Positions 8,855 to 17,927 of a stretch of 64,000 nt of DNA are shown piece by piece. The stretch covers positions 1 to 64,000 of the forward strand of contig NZ_JACBYI010000025.1 of NCBI RefSeq assembly GCF_019352175.1. The letters are read 5' to 3'. Each line of letters opens with the position of its first letter. Position 1 is the stretch's first letter. A model generated the notes under the pieces. It did not search any database. It had not been told where the DNA came from and saw nothing but the letters and a program-made list of their open reading frames with translations. Both the position numbers and the translations under genes were made by a program. The stretch comes from Paenibacillus sp. S150. GTDB taxonomy: Bacteria; Bacillota; Bacilli; Paenibacillales; Paenibacillaceae.

Positions 8855-10468
8855 ATGCAGACCACACGCAAACCATGGAAGCTTCTGCTGTCTTCGGCTA
8901 TGATCCTGACACTGCTGGCAGGCTGCGGCTCATCGGGCGATGGAGCGGCGGACAGCGGCGGTACCGGAGATGTCACTGTGAACAAGGAGGGCTTTCCGAT
9001 TGTTGATCAGCCCGTCACACTGACGCTGATGGCGCCGGATGTAGGGATTCAGAACTGGGAGAACATGGCAGTGCTCCAGCAGATGCAGGAGATGACCGGC
9101 ATTACGCTCGAATACCAGAATGCGCCTAAGGACAGCTTTGAGACCAAAAAGAATCTGGTGTTTGCCAGCGGGGATTACCCGGATATTTTTTATGCAGCGG
9201 GTCTGACGACTGCAGAGCAGATGAACTATGGAGAGCAGGGCATCCTGATTCCCCTGGAGGACCTGATTGATGAATACGCCCCGAACTTCAAGGCGCTGCT
9301 GGAGGAAAATCCGGATGTCCGCAAATCAATCACAGCACCGGACGGGCATATCTATTCCCTGCCGGTTGTGGAATTCAGCCAGCATTGGTACCGCAACCCG
9401 ATGTGGTACAACGGGGATTTCCTGAAGGCGCTGAATATCGACAAGCTTCCCGAAACGACGGAGGAGCTGTATACCTACCTGAAGCGTGTTAAGGAGGAAG
9501 ATCCGAACGGCAACGGCCTTGCGGATGAGATTCCGATCTCTTCCATTACGACTGCCGCTGCGAACCTTCGCGATATCCGCACCTGGCTGCTTGGCGCCTT
9601 CGGCATTTACGAAGAAGAGGTTTATGTGGATGATGCGGACAAGGTGCATTACACCCCGCTTGAGGAAGGCTATAAGGAGTATTTGACCTATATGAACCGC
9701 CTGTGGTCCGAGGAGCTGCTGGACCATGAGAGCTTCTCGCAGACGGCGGAGCAGAAGAAGGCCAAAGCGCAGAACAACCGCGTCGCCCTGTTCTCCGACT
9801 GGCACGCCTACATGACCAAAGGCGGAGAGCCTTCGACGTCAGACCCGATGTTCGCGCCGGTCCGCAGCGAATCGGTTGCCGCCCCGGCGATTGCCAAGAA
9901 TAGAGGCATTACAACCGGCGCGTTCGCCATTTCCGAGAGCAATCCGCAGCCGGAAGCCTCCCTGCGCTGGGTGGATTACCTGTACTCCTATGAAGGCGCG
10001 TTGTTCTTCAATAAAGGGCCGGAAGGCATCCTCTGGGAATACACCGATAAAGAGAACCGCGTCAAGCAGTACCTGCCTGTACCGGACGGCAAGGAAATGG
10101 AAGATTACCGGGCGACCTTGACGCCTAACTATGGTATCCCGGCGCCAACTCTGTCCATGGATGATATCAACAAGGGGCTGAAGACGGACTTTGACCTCTG
10201 GGTGGAGCAGGAGACGAAGCAAAAGCTTCTCGATAAAGGCGCACGTATTCCGTTCCCGGCCTTGTTCCTCACCGTGGAAGAGCAGACCGAAATCAGCAGT
10301 CTGAATTCGGATCTGAGCACGTATGTGAAGCAGATGGAAGCGAAGTTCATCACCGGTGCCGAGCCGCTTACGGGGTGGGACAATTATGTGGCGACCATCA
10401 AGAAAATGGGCGGGGAGCGTGTGGCGGAAATCAACCAGGCAGCCTATGACCGCTGGAAGTCCAACTAA
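8855..10468 (+). CDS. Sugar-binding lipoprotein of ABC importer, LplA type
   Basis: This 537-residue extracellular solute-binding protein is anchored as a lipoprotein. A basic N-terminus and hydrophobic stretch lead to the lipobox LLAGC, with the lipidated cysteine at residue 24, then a Gly/Ser-rich linker. The mature part has family-1-type binding protein features, such as GDYPDIFYAAGL and EEDPNGNGLADEIPI, an EF-hand-like calcium loop found in this group. The start is ATG 8855 with AAGGAGG about 8 bp upstream. It closes the importer cassette. The glycosidase genes that should follow in the operon are broken, so imported sugars must now be handled by GH38, GH125 and GH130. Confidence 0.92.
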   Translation: MQTTRKPWKLLLSSAMILTLLAGCGSSGDGAADSGGTGDVTVNKEGFPIVDQPVTLTLMAPDVGIQNWENMAVLQQMQEMTGITLEYQNAPKDSFETKKNLVFASGDYPDIFYAAGLTTAEQMNYGEQGILIPLEDLIDEYAPNFKALLEENPDVRKSITAPDGHIYSLPVVEFSQHWYRNPMWYNGDFLKALNIDKLPETTEELYTYLKRVKEEDPNGNGLADEIPISSITTAAANLRDIRTWLLGAFGIYEEEVYVDDADKVHYTPLEEGYKEYLTYMNRLWSEELLDHESFSQTAEQKKAKAQNNRVALFSDWHAYMTKGGEPSTSDPMFAPVRSESVAAPAIAKNRGITTGAFAISESNPQPEASLRWVDYLYSYEGALFFNKGPEGILWEYTDKENRVKQYLPVPDGKEMEDYRATLTPNYGIPAPTLSMDDINKGLKTDFDLWVEQETKQKLLDKGARIPFPALFLTVEEQTEISSLNSDLSTYVKQMEAKFITGAEPLTGWDNYVATIKKMGGERVAEINQAAYDRWKSN

Positions 10469-10501
10469 TTCAGGTCTTTTGTGCAGAAAGGTGCTGTAGA
10501 A

Positions 10502-12335
10502 ATGATCTATAAGGATAAAACACGCTCTGTGGCGGACCGGGTACAGGACCTGCTGCAGCGCATGACACTTGGAGAGAAGGCTGGACAATTAGTCCAGCCT
10601 TTCGGCTGGCAGTGCTATGAGAAGCGCCCGGACGGAACTGCCGGCATGACAGAAGCCTTCAAGCGCCAGATCGCAGGCGGCGGCGTAGGCTCGCTGTATG
10701 GAACCCTGCGCGCAGATCCCTAAACCGGCGTCACACTGGAGACAGGCCTGTCCCCGAAGGAAGGGGCGGAGGCGGTCAATGCCATTCAGGCCTACGCCAT
10801 GAAGGAGAGCCGTCTTGGCATTCCCATTCTGTTCGGTGAGGAATGCTCTCACGGGCATATGGCTATCGGCGCGACGGTATTTCCCGTACCGCTGGCCCTG
10901 GGCAGTATGTGGAATCCCGGATTGTACCGGGAGATGTGCCGGGCAGTGGCGCTGGAGACCCGCAGCCAGGGCGGGGCGGCTACCTATTCGCCGGTGCTGG
11001 ATGTGGTGCGTGATCCGCGCTGGGGGCGGACGGAGGAGACCTTTGGCGAAGACCCGTTTCTGATTGCCGCGATGGGAGTGGAAGCTGTAAAAGGGCTGCA
11101 GGGGGAACGGCTCGACGCGGAGGACGCTGTTCTGGCGACCCTGAAGCATTTCGCCGCCTATGGCAGCTCGGAAGGCGGACGGAATTCAGCGCCTGTTCAT
11201 ATGGGGCTCCGCGAATTGCATGAGGTGGATCTGCTGCCTTTCCGTAAGGCTGTGGAAGCCGGAGCTTTATCCATCATGACCGCCTACAACGAGATTGACG
11301 GGGTTCCCTGCACAACGAACCGCTATCTTCTGCAGGATGTGCTGAGGGAGCAATGGGGATTTGACGGCTTCGTAATCACGGATTGCGGAGCGCTGGGCGG
11401 CAGACCGGACAGCGTGCTGTATGCGCCGGGCTGCCGGATTAAAGGCGATTCCCGGGAAGGCTTCGCGCATGCGCTGGCCTGCGCAGCCGATGCCGATGCC
11501 GTAGTGATGGCGATTGGCGGCTCTAGCGCCCGGGACTTTGGCGAAGGGACGATTGATCTGCTCACCGGCGCTTCGGTCGTGACCGAACATTCCTGGAACG
11601 ATATGGAATGCGGCGAGGGCATTGACCGTGCCACCCTCAACCTGACGGGCGTGCAGCTTGAACTGGTGCAGGAAGTCCACAAGCTGGGCAAACCGCTGAT
11701 TGTGGTCTATATCAATGGCCGTCCGATTGCCGAGCCGTGGATTGTGGAGCATGCCGATGCCATTCTGGAAGCCTGGTACCCCGGCCAGGAAGGCGGACAT
11801 GCCATAGCCGATATTCTCTTCGGCGAGGTGAACCCTTCCGGGTGTCTGACAATCAGCATTCCGAAGCATGCCGGTCAGCTCCCCGTGTATTACTACAAGC
11901 GGCGGACGAGAGGCAAACGGTATCTGGAGACGGACTTCAATGCCGAGTACCCGTTCGGCTACGGCCTTAGCTTCAGCGAGTTCAAGTACAGCAACTTACG
12001 GGTTGAGCCTGCTGTTATTTCTGTGGACGGCGAAGCGCGTGTATCCGTTGATGTAACCAATTCAAGTACCCGGACGGGGAGTGAAGTGGTTCAGCTGTAT
12101 ATTTCAGACCTGGCCTCCAGTATAACGCGTCCCGAGAGCAGCTTAAGGCCTTCCGCAAGATCAGCCTCCAGCCGGGAGACACGCAGACGGTTGCGTTCAG
12201 CGTCGGCAGGGAGCAGATGGAATACGTATCGGCAGATTTATCGCGGATTGTGGAGGCGGGAGAATTCACGATGATGGCGGGGCCCACTCCGAAGAATATT
12301 TGACGGCACAGCTCCGTGTCAGGAAGGAGGGTTGA
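10502..12335 (+). pseudogene. Broken GH3 beta-glucosidase-type gene
   Basis: The reading recalls a GH3 beta-glucosidase/xylosidase that would normally be 720-750 residues, but at least four lesions are visible. An in-frame TAA at 10721-10723 interrupts ...TLRADP/TGVTLETGLSP. Near nt 11395 the sequence jumps from DGFVITDCGAL straight to RPDSVLYAPGCRIKGD, an in-frame loss of roughly 180 residues covering the end of the barrel and the domain linker. Near 12125-12140 the frame shifts (SSITRPE, then AFRKISLQPGDTQTVAF). Near 12280 it shifts again before HSEEYLTAQLRVRKEG and stop. Intact parts include HMAIGATVFPVP, LDVVRDPRWGRTEETFGEDP and LKHFAAYGSSEGGRNSAPVH. The fibronectin-like C-terminal domain is also recognisable. 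The ATG at 10502 follows AAAGGTG. Sequencing error could explain single lesions, but not the deletion. Confidence 0.88.
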
Positions 12336-12338
12336 GCC

Positions 12339-13033
12339 ATGAAGCGCATGAACCGTTTTATCGGCTGGCTGGCCGAGAGGCAGTGGGCGGAGAAGCTGAA
12401 GCTTAAGGAATGGAGTCTGCGCAAGTCCCGTTACCTCTCTCCCGGCGTATACAGCAATCATTGGTTCATTCCGCTGCCTCCCGGTACGGCGGGAGAGGAA
12501 CTTCAACTGGACATTGAGCTGTATGATCCGGTGCCTGAGCCGGAGGACCCGTTGAACCGTCAGGCAGTGATTAAGCCGCCGCTGGACGGGATCGAAATTA
12601 CGCTCGTGCGTGTGAATCCTCCGGTATACAGCCTGCTGCATACGGTGAAGACGGCGCATGAAGCGGCCCTGCTGCTGCCGGCGGATGATATGCGCCGCAT
12701 CCGTACCGCGCAAGCGCTGGAACGGGCGATGGACACTCTTTATGAAGGAGCATCTGCTGGCTCGGTTTTCAGAGCGGGCATGTGATGCTTGGTACAATCA
12801 AGAAGGCAGAGGACGGCAGCGGTACCGTTGTCCGGCTGTATGAATCCGCAGGCAGCAGAGAGACGGCGGTACTGGACGGGAAGGCCGGAGCGACCCGCGC
12901 CTGCATGGCGAATCTGCTGGAGACGGAGACGGGGCCTGTGGAGGCTTCCGGCGGAGCGATCCGGCTTTCTTTTAAACCCTATAAGGTCCAGACGCTCAAA
13001 CTATACCACGAACATTATTCGCAGGAGGAATAG
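12339..13033 (+). pseudogene. Alpha-mannosidase remnant with most of the gene deleted
   Basis: Two pieces remain. Residues from 12339 to about 12780 (MKRMNRFIGWLAERQW, RYLSPGVYS, VNPPVYSLLHTVKTA, RTAQALERAMDTL) look like the N-terminal domain of the long bacterial GH38 alpha-mannosidases. From 12782 the text (LGTIKKAEDGSGTVVRLYES to FKPYKVQTLKL) is the extreme C-terminus of the same family. About 800 residues, including the whole catalytic barrel, are gone, and the junction is out of frame at 12779-12785. A good Shine-Dalgarno (AGGAAGGAGGG) precedes the ATG. The end touches the RBS of the next gene, so it lies in the same operon. Assignment of the N-terminal piece is less certain than that of the C-terminal piece. 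Confidence 0.7.
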
Positions 13034-13035
13034 AC

Positions 13036-14052
13036 ATGCAAATCAAAAGACATCCGGATAATCCGATTGTCGTCCCGGGCGGCTATGAATGGCGCAAGGT
13101 AACGGTCTTTAATCCTGCTGTCATCATCGATAACGGAAAATTCTACATGATTGAGCGCACCGCAGGTTCACTGACCCCGTGCAAAAACTTTCTGGGCCTG
13201 CTGGAGAGCGAGGACGGCGTGAACTTTACCCATGTGAAGGAAGAGCCGATTGTGACGCCCGATATGCTGGGATTTCCTTACGGCAGTGTGCAGGACCCGC
13301 GGATTGTCAAAATCGACGGAACCTTTTATCTGAACTACGCCCTGCGGCCCTGCGCCATGAGCTATTATCCTACAGGGGCGGGCGTCCCGCAGCGCTCCAT
13401 TCCGGAATATCCGGATGGCTGGGGGCAAGAGGAGGGGCATTGGCTGACGCGGTCCTCCATTCTGAAATCGGACAATCTGCTGGACTGGGAGTTTGTGGCG
13501 GACACGACTCCGCTGGATATCAACGACCGGGACAACATTTTGTTCCCCGAGAAAATAGGCGGCAAATTCGTGCTGCTGCGCCGCCCCGAAGAATATGTGG
13601 GTGAAGCCTACGGAACAGAGAAAGCGGCCATGTGGATTACTTACTCCGAGGATCTCGTTCATTGGGAAGAGCCCAAGCTGCTCGCCACAGCGGGGAATTT
13701 GTCCTGGGAATCCCGGAAGATCGGAGGCTCGACACCTCCGGTGCGCACGGACAAGGGCTGGCTGGTGCTCTATCACGGCGTCGATGAGGACGTTGTCTAC
13801 CGTGTAGGAGCCATGCTGCTGGATTTGGAGCAGCCGGAGAAAATCATTGCCCGGACGCATAATTTCATTATGGAGCCGGAGATGTACTACGAGAAATTCG
13901 GGTTTCAGATCCCGAATGTTATCTTCCCGACCGGCAATGTAGTCAAAGACGGGCTGCTCTACATCTATTACGGGGTAACGGACACAGCGATTGCGCTTGC
14001 GACCGTTCCTCTGGATGAGCTTGTAGAACATATCCTGCAGGAAGCGCAATAG
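13036..14052 (+). CDS. GH130 beta-mannoside phosphorylase or hydrolase
   Basis: This 338-residue five-bladed beta-propeller belongs to family GH130. Members phosphorolyse, or in some clades hydrolyse, beta-mannosides such as Man-beta-1,4-GlcNAc, Man-beta-1,4-Glc or beta-1,2-mannobiose. Landmarks are VFNPAVI with the IERTAGSL block, GSVQDPRIVKIDG carrying the catalytic Asp, WESRKIGGSTPPVRT...GWLVLYHG forming the phosphate or second catalytic region, and IPNVIFPTGNVVKDG...YYGVTDT. The basic and His residues of the IGGSTPP/LYHG region favour a phosphorylase, but this is not proof. GGAGG precedes the ATG. It is cytoplasmic and the last, intact gene of the importer operon. Beside GH38 and GH125, a role in the beta-mannosyl core of N-glycans is plausible. 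Confidence 0.9.
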   Translation: MQIKRHPDNPIVVPGGYEWRKVTVFNPAVIIDNGKFYMIERTAGSLTPCKNFLGLLESEDGVNFTHVKEEPIVTPDMLGFPYGSVQDPRIVKIDGTFYLNYALRPCAMSYYPTGAGVPQRSIPEYPDGWGQEEGHWLTRSSILKSDNLLDWEFVADTTPLDINDRDNILFPEKIGGKFVLLRRPEEYVGEAYGTEKAAMWITYSEDLVHWEEPKLLATAGNLSWESRKIGGSTPPVRTDKGWLVLYHGVDEDVVYRVGAMLLDLEQPEKIIARTHNFIMEPEMYYEKFGFQIPNVIFPTGNVVKDGLLYIYYGVTDTAIALATVPLDELVEHILQEAQ

Positions 14053-14074
14053 CAGGAGGGGAAGCTTCGCCAAC

Positions 14075-16411
14075 TTAAACCGGTCTTTTCGCAGCGGCCC
14101 CCTTCAAGGCATGTTCCTTGCGGTACTGCCCCGGCGTCAGACCGGTTTCTTTTTTGAACTTGCGGATGAAGTTCGGCGCATCCAGATAGCCCACCTGCTC
14201 AATGATTTCCTTAAGCGGTGCGCTGGTGTTCACCAGCAGCCGGATAACCTCATCCACACGCCGCTGCCAGATATACTGTGAGAAATTGCTGCCGGTTTTC
14301 TCTTTGAAGCTCCGGCTTAAATAAGAGGTTGAAATGGCAAACTTCAGCGCCACATGCTCCAGGCTGAGCGTATAATCTGCAAACTGCTGGTCCACGTAAG
14401 CCAGAATGTCGTCCATTAATGAAGATTCGCCCGTTTCCGTATTCCGCTCGACCTGCACGCAAATGGCGGCAGCCAGAGAGAGCAGACGGCTTTCCAGCTC
14501 TTCAAGCGTTTCGAAGGAGGTCAGCTCCGGCATATTTGCGAACACCTCGTCCATACCCAGCTCAGAGGCGGTGCGCAGAAAAGCGTTCAGCAGATCAAAG
14601 CAGATGCAGCGCAGCAGATGAACCTGAAGCGGTTCATCCTTGATCGTATCAATGGTGTCGGCAATCATCTGGACGGCTACCGATTCGTTGCCCTGCTTCA
14701 GGCTCTGCTCCAGCTTCAGCATGGATTTGCGCGGAATCCAGAAGCTCTCGTCGGCGGGCGGATTCAGCCCGGCCAGCTGCTCAAAATACGTCACCTGCCC
14801 GCTGCGCCGGATCATCCGGTGCTCCAGCGCTGCCGCAGCTTCGATAAAGGATTGGTTGAGCTGCGCGAGGTCCCGGTAAGCCATGCCGACGCCGATGCTC
14901 AGCGCCAGCTGCGAGTGCTCGCGGATCACAGCTTGAATGCCTTCGATGACCTGCTCCATCCGGCGCTGGACAGGTTCGTCGTCATGGCCGGGGAGCGAAA
15001 TGATCAGGGCGAACTGGTCCTTGGCCGAAAATTCAACGCCGAAGATTTGGGCATCAGGACCGGGCAGGCATACATTGCTGAGCATCTCCTGCAGCTGATG
15101 GCGTTCATGCCAGGATTTGCCGCCCGGCACCGCGTCATCCCAGGACAGGATGGCCGAGAAATAGAGGCCTTGTCCCTGCGGATGCCTGAGGCCTGCACTG
15201 AGGATCATCTGCTCAATCTCGGGATCATCCGGCTTGCCGTGCTTAAGCAGCAGCAGCATGCACTGATTGCGGACGAAGGGCTCCTGAAGATCAATTCTGG
15301 CACTGTATTCGTGCAGAGTCTGGCGGATCCATTCCCACTCATTGCGGAGCTTGAGAGAGTCATTGCCGCTGCCTCCCAGCTTGGCGAATTCCATCAGATC
15401 CTTGATCGGATGGTACTGCCGTTTGGCCAGCAGCAGTGCGGCAACTATGCCGGTGATGACCGTAATGGAGAAGACGAGCAGGATCAGGGTCTGGACATGG
15501 GCGACCCGGCTGAAGAACTGGAAGCTTGGCATCGTGGTCACATAGGTCCAGCCATTTTCTTCAGACTTTACAGAAACGACGGAATACTGCTCCCCGTCCA
15601 GCACCAGGTTATGAATACCCGGCTCAAGTGCGGACAAATTGCTCAGTTCTTCCCGGGGCAGGCTGATGCCATGGCTGTTCGCGGTCAGCACCTCTCCGGA
15701 GGCGCCAAAAATATAGCTGCTTCCCGAGAAATCGCTGAGAATCGAATCCATGACTCCGGTCAGCTTGGATTCTTTCATCAGGTACACAACGGTTCCATAG
15801 GGGAACGGATCATTCGGCTTAACCGGGACGAGCATGACCAGCATGGGCTCCTTGCGGGAGTTGACGGTTACTTGCTCGGCGGGGCGCACCAGCGGCTGCC
15901 GGGTTTCATTCAGATCCAGCCGCAATTCTTCGAAGGTCCAATGCTCAAACTGGTAGAGGCTGCTGAAAGTGACATGAAGATCAGCCAGCCCCCGGTAAGA
16001 ATAGATGTTGGAATCGTCATGGAAATAGAGAAACAGGTCCTCCGCAATGCTGCTGCTGGCCTTGTAATTCGCCAGCGCCTGGACCGCCTCCAGGCTGTAG
16101 TAGGGATGCCGTACCATATAGGGGGTCAGATGCTTGTCATAGGCGATTCTGCCCGATATTTCCTGCAGCTCAATCATGCGGGCATCTATGGTGCTCTTCA
16201 CCTGGTTGAGCTGATTGACATTGGATTGTTCGATTTCGACACGAAGGCCCTTCACAGCGTTTTCATAGACGAATATAGTTACTCCGGTCAGAGGGATAAG
16301 GAACATAAGGATGTAGGAAAAAGCATATTTCAGCAGCAGCTTTGATTTGAAATGATTCCAGGTCAACCGGAACCTGTTGAGCAAGGATGGCTTGGGTGCC
16401 GGATTTGCCAT
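14075..16411 (-). CDS. Membrane-bound AraC-family transcriptional regulator
   Basis: This is a 778-residue one-component sensor-regulator of the kind common in Paenibacillus glycan loci. Membrane segments near residues 28-50 and 305-325 bracket an extracellular Cache-like sensor domain of about 250 residues. The middle is a cytoplasmic linker. The C-terminus has two AraC helix-turn-helix motifs (LSLEHVALKFAISTSYLSRSFKEKTG and APLKEIIEQVGYLDAPNFIRKFKKETG, read in parts). The start has GGAGGG upstream. It is convergent with the GH130 gene, only 22 bp apart with no clear terminator between. It probably senses an extracellular glycan and activates the neighbouring importer and mannosidase operons; that target is inferred from position only. 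Confidence 0.88.
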   Translation of the reverse strand: MANPAPKPSLLNRFRLTWNHFKSKLLLKYAFSYILMFLIPLTGVTIFVYENAVKGLRVEIEQSNVNQLNQVKSTIDARMIELQEISGRIAYDKHLTPYMVRHPYYSLEAVQALANYKASSSIAEDLFLYFHDDSNIYSYRGLADLHVTFSSLYQFEHWTFEELRLDLNETRQPLVRPAEQVTVNSRKEPMLVMLVPVKPNDPFPYGTVVYLMKESKLTGVMDSILSDFSGSSYIFGASGEVLTANSHGISLPREELSNLSALEPGIHNLVLDGEQYSVVSVKSEENGWTYVTTMPSFQFFSRVAHVQTLILLVFSITVITGIVAALLLAKRQYHPIKDLMEFAKLGGSGNDSLKLRNEWEWIRQTLHEYSARIDLQEPFVRNQCMLLLLKHGKPDDPEIEQMILSAGLRHPQGQGLYFSAILSWDDAVPGGKSWHERHQLQEMLSNVCLPGPDAQIFGVEFSAKDQFALIISLPGHDDEPVQRRMEQVIEGIQAVIREHSQLALSIGVGMAYRDLAQLNQSFIEAAAALEHRMIRRSGQVTYFEQLAGLNPPADESFWIPRKSMLKLEQSLKQGNESVAVQMIADTIDTIKDEPLQVHLLRCICFDLLNAFLRTASELGMDEVFANMPELTSFETLEELESRLLSLAAAICVQVERNTETGESSLMDDILAYVDQQFADYTLSLEHVALKFAISTSYLSRSFKEKTGSNFSQYIWQRRVDEVIRLLVNTSAPLKEIIEQVGYLDAPNFIRKFKKETGLTPGQYRKEHALKGAAAKRPV

Positions 16412-16826
16412 TAAGCAGTCCCTCCAGTGCTAAGATGTTCGGATTAGAAATCTTTGGATCATAAATCACTGTTCTCTTCTGGATCATACTTATGCTAATA
16501 TAAACATTATAACATTATAATCTTTAAAATGGAGCAGCAGGTCAGGTTTATATTTTAATATAAGGCTGTAAAGGCTCATGCCGTTAATCATCCTTATATT
16601 CCTTGCTGTAAAGGTACCTGAAAGCGATACTCTGTGTATCGCTGCTTCGGAAGCATAGCCTGTTTGGAGAGGACGGCGCAGCCGTTTCTGCTTGAAATAT
16701 AAGAATTTATATGCTTTGCATACTAAATTATCCTTCTATTTCTCGCTGAAACACCCCGTCCCTTATAAGGACGGCGCAGCCGTTTCTGCTTGTCTGACCG
16801 GGTTGAAGAAGAAGGAGATGGGAAGA
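16412..16826. other. Intergenic region with repeat halves and a small hairpin
   Basis: No gene. It is AT-rich near 16490-16560, probably the promoter zone of the leftward AraC gene. It contains a small hairpin (GCGATAC/GTATCGC, 16624-16641), an ATGCTTCCGAAGC motif read on the minus strand (about 16643-16655), an extra repeat arm (16671-16694) and a full dispersed repeat (16701-16791). An open frame runs through the repeat into the next gene, but its ATG at 16692 lies inside the repeat and is not used here as a start. Confidence 0.6.
16701..16791. repeat. Short dispersed palindromic repeat, copy B
   Basis: This copy runs from AGAATTTATATGCTTTGCAT through TTCTCGCTGAAACACC to GCCGTTTCTGCTTG. 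A second copy of the arm alone (GGACGGCGCAGCCGTTTCTG) sits just upstream at 16671. The core hairpin is CCGTCC(CTTATAA)GGACGG, with the ACGCC side weaker than in copies A and C. Confidence 0.85.
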
Positions 16827-17927
16827 GTGGGTACAGAGAATGTGCTGCGCAATTTGCAGCTTGTCGACGGGCGGAGGGTTGATATCGCCATTCGGGACGG
16901 AGTCATCACCGCCATTGCACCGCCGGGCCAGACTGATGGAGAGTGCGGGTTGGACTGTTCCGGGTTATATGTATCCAGCGGATGGATTGATTTGCATGTG
17001 CATGCCGTGCCTGAGCTTCATCCCTACGGCGATGACATCGACGAGATTGGTGTGAAGCAGGGGGTAACGACTCTGGTGGATGCCGGAAGCTGCGGTTCCG
17101 ACCGGATCGGGGCTTTTTATACCGAAAGCCTGAAGGCCGCTACCAAGGTGTTTGCTTTGCTGAATATTTCAAGGATTGGACTTGAGCGGATAGATGAGCT
17201 GTCGCAGCTGGAATGGATTGACCGGACCAAGACCCTGGCGGCGGCAGCCGCTTATCCCGAATTCATTGTCGGTCTGAAGGCGCGCATCAGCCAAAGTGTC
17301 GTCAAAGACAGCGGCATTCAGCCGCTTAAGCTGGCACGCAGACTGTCGGAGGAGACGGCGCTTCCGCTCATGGTGCATATCGGTTCCGCTCCGCCGGCTA
17401 TCTCCGAGGTGCTGGAGCTGCTGCGGCCGGGCGATGTTATCACCCATTATCTTAACGGCAAATCCAATAATCTGTTCCATGCGGACGGCACACCGCTGCA
17501 AGGGCTGCTGGATGCAGCCGCCCGCGGGGTTCATCTGGATGTGGGGCATGGCACGGCGAGCTTCTCCTTCCGGATTGCAGAACAGGCCAAGCAGGCAGGA
17601 ATTGCGCTGAATACAATCAGCACGGATATCTACCGGGGCAACCGTCTGGACGGGCCGGTGTACAGCATGTCGAATGTGCTGACGAAATTTCTGTGTCTCG
17701 GCTACAGTCTGGAAGAGGTCATCCGCGCGGTCACAAGCAGCGCAGCGGAGTGGCTGGGCAAGCCGGAGCTCGGGTACATCAGGGTAGGACAGCAGGCGAA
17801 CCTGACCTTGTTTGCCCTGAAGGCAGGCGAGAAGCAGCTGAAGGACTCGGAAGGCGATGTCCGGGTCGCGCAACACTATATTGAGGCTAAAGGAGTCTTT
17901 GCAAATGGGTCACTCATTACAGGCTAG
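16827..17927 (+). CDS. Amidohydrolase/deacetylase-family metallohydrolase
   Basis: This is a cytoplasmic TIM-barrel metal hydrolase of the amidohydrolase superfamily, in the group that sits beside DgaE/DgaF-type genes (the EF_0837-like family). The metal motif SGWIDLHVHAVPEL is near residues 52-65. Further ligands are seen in VGLKARIS (the lysine that is often carboxylated), LMVHIGSAPP and VLDVGHGT-type sequence (HLDVGHGTASF), and a late Asp in TISTDIYRG. GTG at 16827 is chosen because AAGGAG lies nine bases upstream; ATG at 16818 abuts that site. It likely removes an N-acyl group from an amino-sugar acid before the lyase acts. That substrate is inferred from neighbours. The next gene overlaps it by 23 bp. 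Confidence 0.85.
   Translation: MGTENVLRNLQLVDGRRVDIAIRDGVITAIAPPGQTDGECGLDCSGLYVSSGWIDLHVHAVPELHPYGDDIDEIGVKQGVTTLVDAGSCGSDRIGAFYTESLKAATKVFALLNISRIGLERIDELSQLEWIDRTKTLAAAAAYPEFIVGLKARISQSVVKDSGIQPLKLARRLSEETALPLMVHIGSAPPAISEVLELLRPGDVITHYLNGKSNNLFHADGTPLQGLLDAAARGVHLDVGHGTASFSFRIAEQAKQAGIALNTISTDIYRGNRLDGPVYSMSNVLTKFLCLGYSLEEVIRAVTSSAAEWLGKPELGYIRVGQQANLTLFALKAGEKQLKDSEGDVRVAQHYIEAKGVFANGSLITG

Noticed and set aside
14618..16345. 575-residue plus-strand open frame opposite the AraC regulator
   Set aside because: The antisense frame is kept open by codon bias of the real gene; it has no RBS or domain.
16692..16826. Longer N-terminus for the amidohydrolase
   Set aside because: The extension is a translation of the dispersed repeat; AAGGAG before GTG 16827 marks the real start.
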